From Endothia cerciana (lineage: Eukaryota; Ascomycota; Sordariomycetes; Diaporthales; Cryphonectriaceae): a stretch of DNA of 64,000 bases. The DNA lies in assembly GCA_026119935.1 (NCBI GenBank), contig JALRMH010000015.1, forward strand, positions 1 through 64,000. The letters run 5' to 3'. The position numbers and the translations under genes are program-made. The notes below the pieces were generated by a model, which saw only the letters and a list, made by a program, of their open reading frames with translations, was not told the DNA's origin and did no database searches. Below are positions 59,068-64,000 of this stretch, piece by piece. Each line of letters begins with the position of its first letter. Position 1 is the first letter of the stretch.

Positions 59068-60844
59068 ATGCCTTGTGGACTCTGCTCATGTCTTGTGGTC
59101 GACTTCACAAAGGTTGTGGAGGACCTGATTCCGTTGCCGTTTTCCGTTGAAGAAGTCTACCCGGGTCTGACACGACTCACGAGGAACGCGAATGACGGCT
59201 GTGAATTCTGTGACCTGCTCGTTCACCTCTTGAGCGGGTACTTTGATGTGACCGAAAGTGGCCTGAAGAGACCGGTGCGTCTTGAACTTCGAAATGCCAA
59301 GTTCTATATCGGCAGCTGGGAGAAGAAGATGAGTGGGGAATGGAACAGTTCCGAGGAAAACGGGGTGTATATGCTATCCATCCAGTTCGTATATGACGGG
59401 GCACCACAGCCCAGAGACTTATTCTTTTCTGTGTTCTCAAATGGCGACCGTAAGTGGCTCGTCCAAGGGATGTCCGCAATCTTTCTCTTCGGTGTTCCAG
59501 ACTGAGCGGCATCACCTTGGCTGATGTTTCACTGCCAGAAAACCCAAGTCCTGAGAAAGACCCCCAGCGTCGAAATTTACGCCAACCGGTCGAGGAGGAT
59601 CCCTTGTCGACCAAGTCTGTAGCCAAGATGCGAGGCTGGATTGACGACTGCATGAAGGATCATGATGTCTGCTCTATCCCGAGGGGAAGCTTTGTGCCCA
59701 CCCGCCTGTTGGATGTTCGAAACGGCGTCGTCCTCCGATATATGGCGGGTGCAGATCCTGTTTCATATGTCGCTCCTCGTCATTGCTGGGGCCCGAAGAA
59801 TGACCAGAAGCTCACATTGACTACCAAAGTTGGGACGATAAAGGAGAGAATGGCGGGTATACCCATGGAAATGTATGGCCGGCTTGGATCAAGGACCTTC
59901 TGTCAATTGTACTGACCTACCTGTCTGCGCGCAGCTTGCCGAGAAACTTTTACGGCGCCGTCGAAGTCACTCGAGCCCTTGGGTATGATTATCTATGGGT
60001 TGATTCTCTCTGTATCATTCAGGACTCCTCGATGGACTGGGAGCGAGAAGCTGCGAAAATGGCCGCGATCTACAGGTATGCGACTGTCACGATCGTGCCA
60101 ACTGCTGCCATGACTTGCCACGACGGATTTCTGCAAAAGAGGCAATTGCGAAGTGCTCGAATCCCATACATTCATCCAGTGGATGGCGGCTGTGATGGTC
60201 ATCTCCTTCTTCAGATGACTGATCAAGTTTCGAATCACTACGAGGAAGATATAGAGAATTCATGCTGGAATCAGAGGGGCTGGGCCCTGCAAGAACGATT
60301 CATGTCCAGGAGAGTTTTACACTTCTGTCATTCAAGGATCTATCACGAGTGCAAGATCGCTAACCTTCTACGGACCGAAGGCGATGCCAATCATAGCATC
60401 AACTCGCCCATGAGTTCTTTCAACATCGAAGCACTACCGACTGGCATTGACGGACAGGGTGACAGCGATATCCATACTATACATGGGAAAGTGTCGCTGG
60501 AGATGACGAGCTCGCCCAAGCATAACGTGGCGTCAGGTTCATCCGACAATGAAGCTGACATGACAGAGGACTCGTCACAATCAGGGGACTCGAAGAGTGA
60601 CGACTGCTCGGAGTCCTCTGAATGGGAAGACGTGGCTTACAGGCCCTTTTCCTTGTGGTACCGGGCAATACAGCAATTCTCGGACAGAATTCTTACGTAC
60701 GACATGGACAAGTTCCCAGCTATTGAGGGTTTGGCCAGAGCTCTCGCGGCAAGGTGCAACCTCGGGAGGTATCTTGCCGGTATTTGGGAAAATGATCTTG
60801 CCCTTGGCCTGTTGTGGAAGCCACAGCGAAACCCCAGCCTTTAG
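59068..60844 (+). CDS. HET-domain protein (truncated by a stop)
   Basis: Heterokaryon-incompatibility domain protein; related HET proteins trigger non-self recognition and cell death in fungi. Exons 59068-59449, 59539-59872 and 59935-60844 give 541 aa before a TAG. Introns are canonical (GTAAGT, GTATGG; CTGAT/CTGAC branches). The N-terminal Cys-rich module starts MPCGLCSCLVVDF. The HET core includes ARCHWG-equivalent residues read as SYVAPRHCWG, where most members have ALSHCWG. DYLWVDSLCIIQDS, RGWALQERFMSRRVLHF and YHECK follow. A Ser/Asp-rich linker (about residues 425-470) precedes GLARALAARCNLGRYLAGIW. Homology continues past the stop in the same frame (next entry), so this product lacks about 220 residues of the expected length. 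It may be a recent pseudogene or a functional short form. Confidence 0.75.
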
Positions 60845-61516
60845 TTTATCTCAAAAATTTGGTCCTGGCCCCCTCCGCAGCCGAAAATAGAGGACCCCAG
60901 ATCCGATTTTACAGTCTTGGACTGGCCATCTTCGCGGCCAAAGAAATGGCGCGCACCGTCGTGGTCCTGGGCAAGTCTGGATAGGTTCGTACACTGGCCG
61001 AGTGTCCCCTGTAACGACTGGGCCTGCGTCATACTGGGTACTATCGAGATGTTGACTGGGGAGATTGAATTGCTTGATGCCTATATTGAGCTTGGAGGGA
61101 AGGGTGCCTTCGGGAGTCTGACGGGTGGCCACCTGACCTTGAGAGGAAAGTACCGACAGGTCTCAGTCTCCGGTCCACTGGATCCGGCACAGCTGCTGCT
61201 GAAAAGAAACTCACAGGATCCGGAGGCTTGACCAGTCACGAACGATGATTTCAACTACTGCGTCCACGACGGTGACGAGCTCGTCGCCTACGCAGCCTTG
61301 GACTTCGGACTGGAGTCATCGGCTGGGGACGTCCTGGCACTGAAGCTCATCAACCAGCCGCCTGGCTTTTCCAAGCAACTCCTTTTCTCGGGCATGATAG
61401 TACAGGAAAGCCAGGAACGTCGAGGTGTCTACCTTCGCCGTGGAGTCTTTGTGCTTCGGGAGGATCACCTAGATATGTTCGACAACACCCCCCCCCCCCT
61501 AAGCCAATTACGCTGA
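60845..61516 (+). pseudogene. C-terminal HET-protein remnant, same frame after the TAG
   Basis: Reading continues in the same frame as the HET gene after the TAG at 60842-60844 and contains the conserved HET C-terminal motif RAPSWSWASLDRF (about 60,960). It is open to a second stop, TGA at 61229-61231, then runs in the same frame to 61516 through DDFNYCVHDGDELVAYAALD. No intron with a GT donor and AG acceptor removes the TAG without creating another stop or a frame change. The two single-codon interruptions are therefore best read as nonsense mutations. The end lies at a C12 run (61488-61499). Confidence 0.7.
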
Positions 61517-62575
61517 CCTGAGGACGGAGGAATGAGGCAGGAAACTGTGGAAGCAAATATGGCGGGTACAACATCTGAAATGAGGATCGTGTGTGTTGCT
61601 CAAGTAGCAGCTTCTCACATAGCGATTATTAGAAAAGGAATGGATAATACGGCTTCCCGAGGCTGGGAAACAACAACGGTGTAGAGAAGTATATCAACTA
61701 TGAAAAAATTTGAAAATGTTCACATGATCGTCTGATAGAGCCTGCAGAATGCTCATATGAGGATTAGGCCCAGGTGATCAAAACGTAAGTCGGGCATCCC
61801 TATTTCGGACTAGCCACCCATTGGACCATCCTTGGTCAGCCCAACCCATATTTATATATATATATGATTTCTTCATTTCTCTTCCGCGGTACCAATGTAT
61901 GTACCAGTCCTTTCAGCTCCAAGCAAGTCGACTTCGCTGTCTTCAGTGGAACTCTCTTCAACCTGGTTGGTCTCATCCTAAGCCCTCTACACACCCTCCA
62001 TATCAGTGAACCCGGAACCCGAACTGATTTCAACCTTCTTTATCTCACTAGGCTTCACTGCTTTTGTCTAGACCTGTAAGATCCAAATTACTCAAAACTC
62101 ACTGGCTAACAGGACATGATTTTCGTTAAAGCCTTTTATAGTCTCCTTCGACAGAATGAGTTGTGTTGGGAAATGCATCCCCGGTTTCATACCACGTTAT
62201 GACGTCTGCTGCCTGAGCCACCCACCATCATGCTGTGAGATCCGAAAAACTGCTTCAATGCAGTATGCGAATAGAAGGATTCGAGGAGTATTCTGATTCG
62301 TTGAGGCACGTTTGAATGCGTTTCGTGCCCTGCTTCAAAGTCAGTGCTGACTGCAAAGAGGATTCACTTGGTGATCACGAGGCCGATATCGGCGCTTTAC
62401 GTGCGTGTAAGTATACTTAAACCGACAGCGAGCTGAGAAACATCCACCTATGATATTCCTAGTATTGCAATACTTCTCCAGAACAATTGTCTTCTACCAA
62501 TCTCAACAACACTGTTAACAGGCTCGTCGCCTTTCAAATGCACATTCACCCTCATCATTCTCATCCTGCGTCACC
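61517..62575. other. intergenic spacer
   Basis: About 1.06 kb between the HET gene and the methyltransferase gene. A short TA tract lies at 61,853-61,864. No gene recognised. Confidence 0.5.
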
Positions 62576-63466
62576 ATGACTGCCCCCCGCGAGCAAGCAA
62601 CGTACACTTTCGGTCACCACGCTAGCGTGATCAACAGCCATGCCCGCCGCACCGCACAAGACAGCGCTGCCTTCCTCCTTCCTCACATAAAGCCACATCA
62701 CAATATCCTGGATGTTGGCTGTGGCCCAGGCACTATCACGACTGACCTGGCCCAGCTCGTGCCACAAGGCAAGGTGACCGGCGTCGACTTTGCCGAGACT
62801 GTCCTAGAGAATGCGCGAGCCCATGCGCAAGGCCGCGGAGCGACCAACCTGGTCTTCGAGGCTGTCGATGCCAACGCGCTACCATATGCTGATGGCACGT
62901 TCGATATTGTCTTTTGCCATCAAGTTCTGCAACATGTAAAGGACCCCGCAGGCATACTGAAGGAGATGTGTCGTGTAGCCAAGCCTGGCGGCGTTGTCGC
63001 AGCTCGAGAGGCGGACTACAAGAGCTTCTCGTGGTACCCAGAACCGGCTGGGCTCGACCACTGGCTGTCTACCTACCGACAAGTGGCGAGAGCGTGTGGT
63101 GGGCAGCCTGATGCCGGGCGTTATGTTCGCCATGTAAGTGACGCGGGTTCCCCTGGATTTGCACATAGTGTAGTAACCAACATCATGTAGTGGGCCAAAG
63201 AAGCTGGGCTTCAACGAGATCACCTCGTCACCAGCTGGAGCTCTTGGTTCTACACAGGTGAGGTGGCAGAGAAGTTCGGAGAGAGCTGGGTGGGCCGGGC
63301 GCTGTATTCGGATTTTGCAAAGGAGTTTCTTGCGCGTGGCTTCGGATCACAGGCAGACCTGGACGAGATCAGCAGGACATGGAAGACGTGGTCTACCGAG
63401 GAGGACAAGTTCATCGTGATACCCAACGGCGAAATTCTGTACAAGGTCCCTGGGAGCTCAGCTTGA
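62576..63466 (+). CDS. class I SAM-dependent methyltransferase (UbiE/Methyltransf_11 type)
   Basis: Small-molecule methyltransferase. Exons 62576-63133 and 63191-63466 (phase 0, GTAAGT donor, 57-nt intron) give 277 aa. Rossmann-type motifs: motif I NILDVGCGPGTITTDLA, motif II GKVTGVDFAETVL, post-I VDANALPYADGTFDIVFCHQVLQHV and motif III LKEMCRVAKPGGVVAAREAD. Fungal proteins of this length and layout are often annotated as UbiE-family or arsenite-type methyltransferases. There is no Cys-rich signature for arsenite methylation, and the substrate is unknown. The start context is CACCATGAC. The 57-nt intron ends in GTAG just before WAKEAGLQ. Confidence 0.9.
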
Positions 63467-64000
63467 TCAGTGGGGTCGCCAAGGCAGTCTTCGGGATCAC
63501 TGCGGGAGGAGGAAGGGGACGGATCTCACGGTCTCCAACAAAAATACGGGGTGGGAAGCTCAGCCAAGTTTATTGTCTCTGGCCGAGATTCGGCATACGC
63601 CAAAGCGGTGTACCACTGCATGCCCTAGATGAGGTTGCTTGCAGCTGGCATAGGTGGATGCCGAGTGGCTGCCGGCTACTAGTACTTAACCCGCTTTTGA
63701 CTTCTCTTCCTTCACCCCCCCTCCTTTCGGCTACCTCCCCACTACCACTGACCTATATCTTGCACGAGAACGTTTGCAGATATCCGAGGGCAACGCCAAC
63801 AGCTTTGAACCTTGGTTTAGAAATATCTCGGGATTTGTGAAGGCAGAGGCGGAAAACTATGATTCGTCCAGGACTACCTAGGTCCTTTTCATGATGTCCA
63901 ATGGCTCTACAGCACACCTATTCCTCACGCCTCCTTGGTCAATATTTTTTGCCAAATTAATAGATTGGGAGTGAGAGTGAGTTGAAGCAGTAGACCCAAG
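63467..64000. other. right-edge noncoding sequence
   Basis: Flank of the methyltransferase gene. The plus-strand frame running from 63379 to 63840 overlaps the gene in another frame and is taken as chance. Nothing else supported. Confidence 0.5.

Noticed and set aside
55754..63466. Dioxygenase plus methyltransferase as a secondary-metabolite cluster
   Set aside because: No PKS, NRPS, terpene cyclase, P450 or pathway regulator lies between or around them, and the HET gene separates them.

Overview
The window is nuclear DNA of a filamentous ascomycete (Pezizomycotina, probably Sordariomycetes; the genus cannot be read from the sequence). The evidence is short spliceosomal introns (mostly 50-130 nt, GTRNGT donors, CTRAY branch sites, YAG acceptors), fungal-type coding genes (L-arabinitol 4-dehydrogenase, fungal PEX13, MTC1, HET-domain genes, OPT and DHA2 transporters, a feruloyl-esterase-type secreted enzyme), and microsatellite-rich, gene-poor spacers. 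I found no rRNA, tRNA, CRISPR, intact transposon or prokaryotic operon. I built exon models by hand from splice signals, checked reading phase at each junction, and compared junction sequence with what I know of each family. Every coding length quoted comes from such a phase-consistent model.

Layout. 1-3.2 kb: gene-poor, microsatellites. 3.2-6.6 kb (-): TAF1 of TFIID. 8.6-10.2 kb (+): D-serine dehydratase. 10.6-12.1 kb (-): ARP4 chromatin subunit. 13.6-14.8 kb (+): L-arabinitol 4-dehydrogenase. 15.6-17.0 kb (+): peroxin PEX13. 17.8-18.7 kb (+): BAP31-type ER membrane protein. 20.0-20.6 kb (-): small secreted protein made of two Cys-rich repeats. 22.5-23.3 kb (+): stand-alone pseudokinase. 23.5-25.2 kb (-): DUF1479 oxygenase-like protein. 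26.4-27.3 kb (-): helix-hairpin-helix fungal protein. 28.1-29.5 kb (-): decayed HET-domain pseudogene. 31.4-32.5 kb (-): secreted feruloyl-esterase/PHB-depolymerase-type enzyme with a GC-AG intron. 33.1-35.9 kb (-): OPT oligopeptide transporter. 37.2-38.9 kb (-): MTC1. 39.9-45.0 kb (+): 1,635-residue polyQ/AT-hook nuclear protein. 46.7-48.5 kb (+): DHA2 MFS transporter. 50.5-51.5 kb (-): ribosomal protein uL14 (RPL23). 52.4-54.8 kb (+): Ser/Thr-rich secreted protein. 55.8-57.0 kb (+): 2-oxoglutarate/Fe(II) dioxygenase. 59.1-61.5 kb (+): a second HET-domain gene, paralogous to the 28 kb pseudogene and interrupted by two in-frame stops. 62.6-63.5 kb (+): SAM-dependent methyltransferase.

Housekeeping genes (TAF1, ARP4, PEX13, BAP31, MTC1, RPL23, the AT-hook protein) alternate with accessory genes that suit a plant- or litter-associated life: L-arabinitol catabolism, a feruloyl-esterase-like enzyme, peptide uptake, a putative effector and HET genes. 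The accessory stretch 20-36 kb holds most of the unusual material: the duplicated Cys-rich protein, the pseudokinase and the HET pseudogene. I see no biosynthetic gene cluster core (no PKS, NRPS or terpene cyclase).
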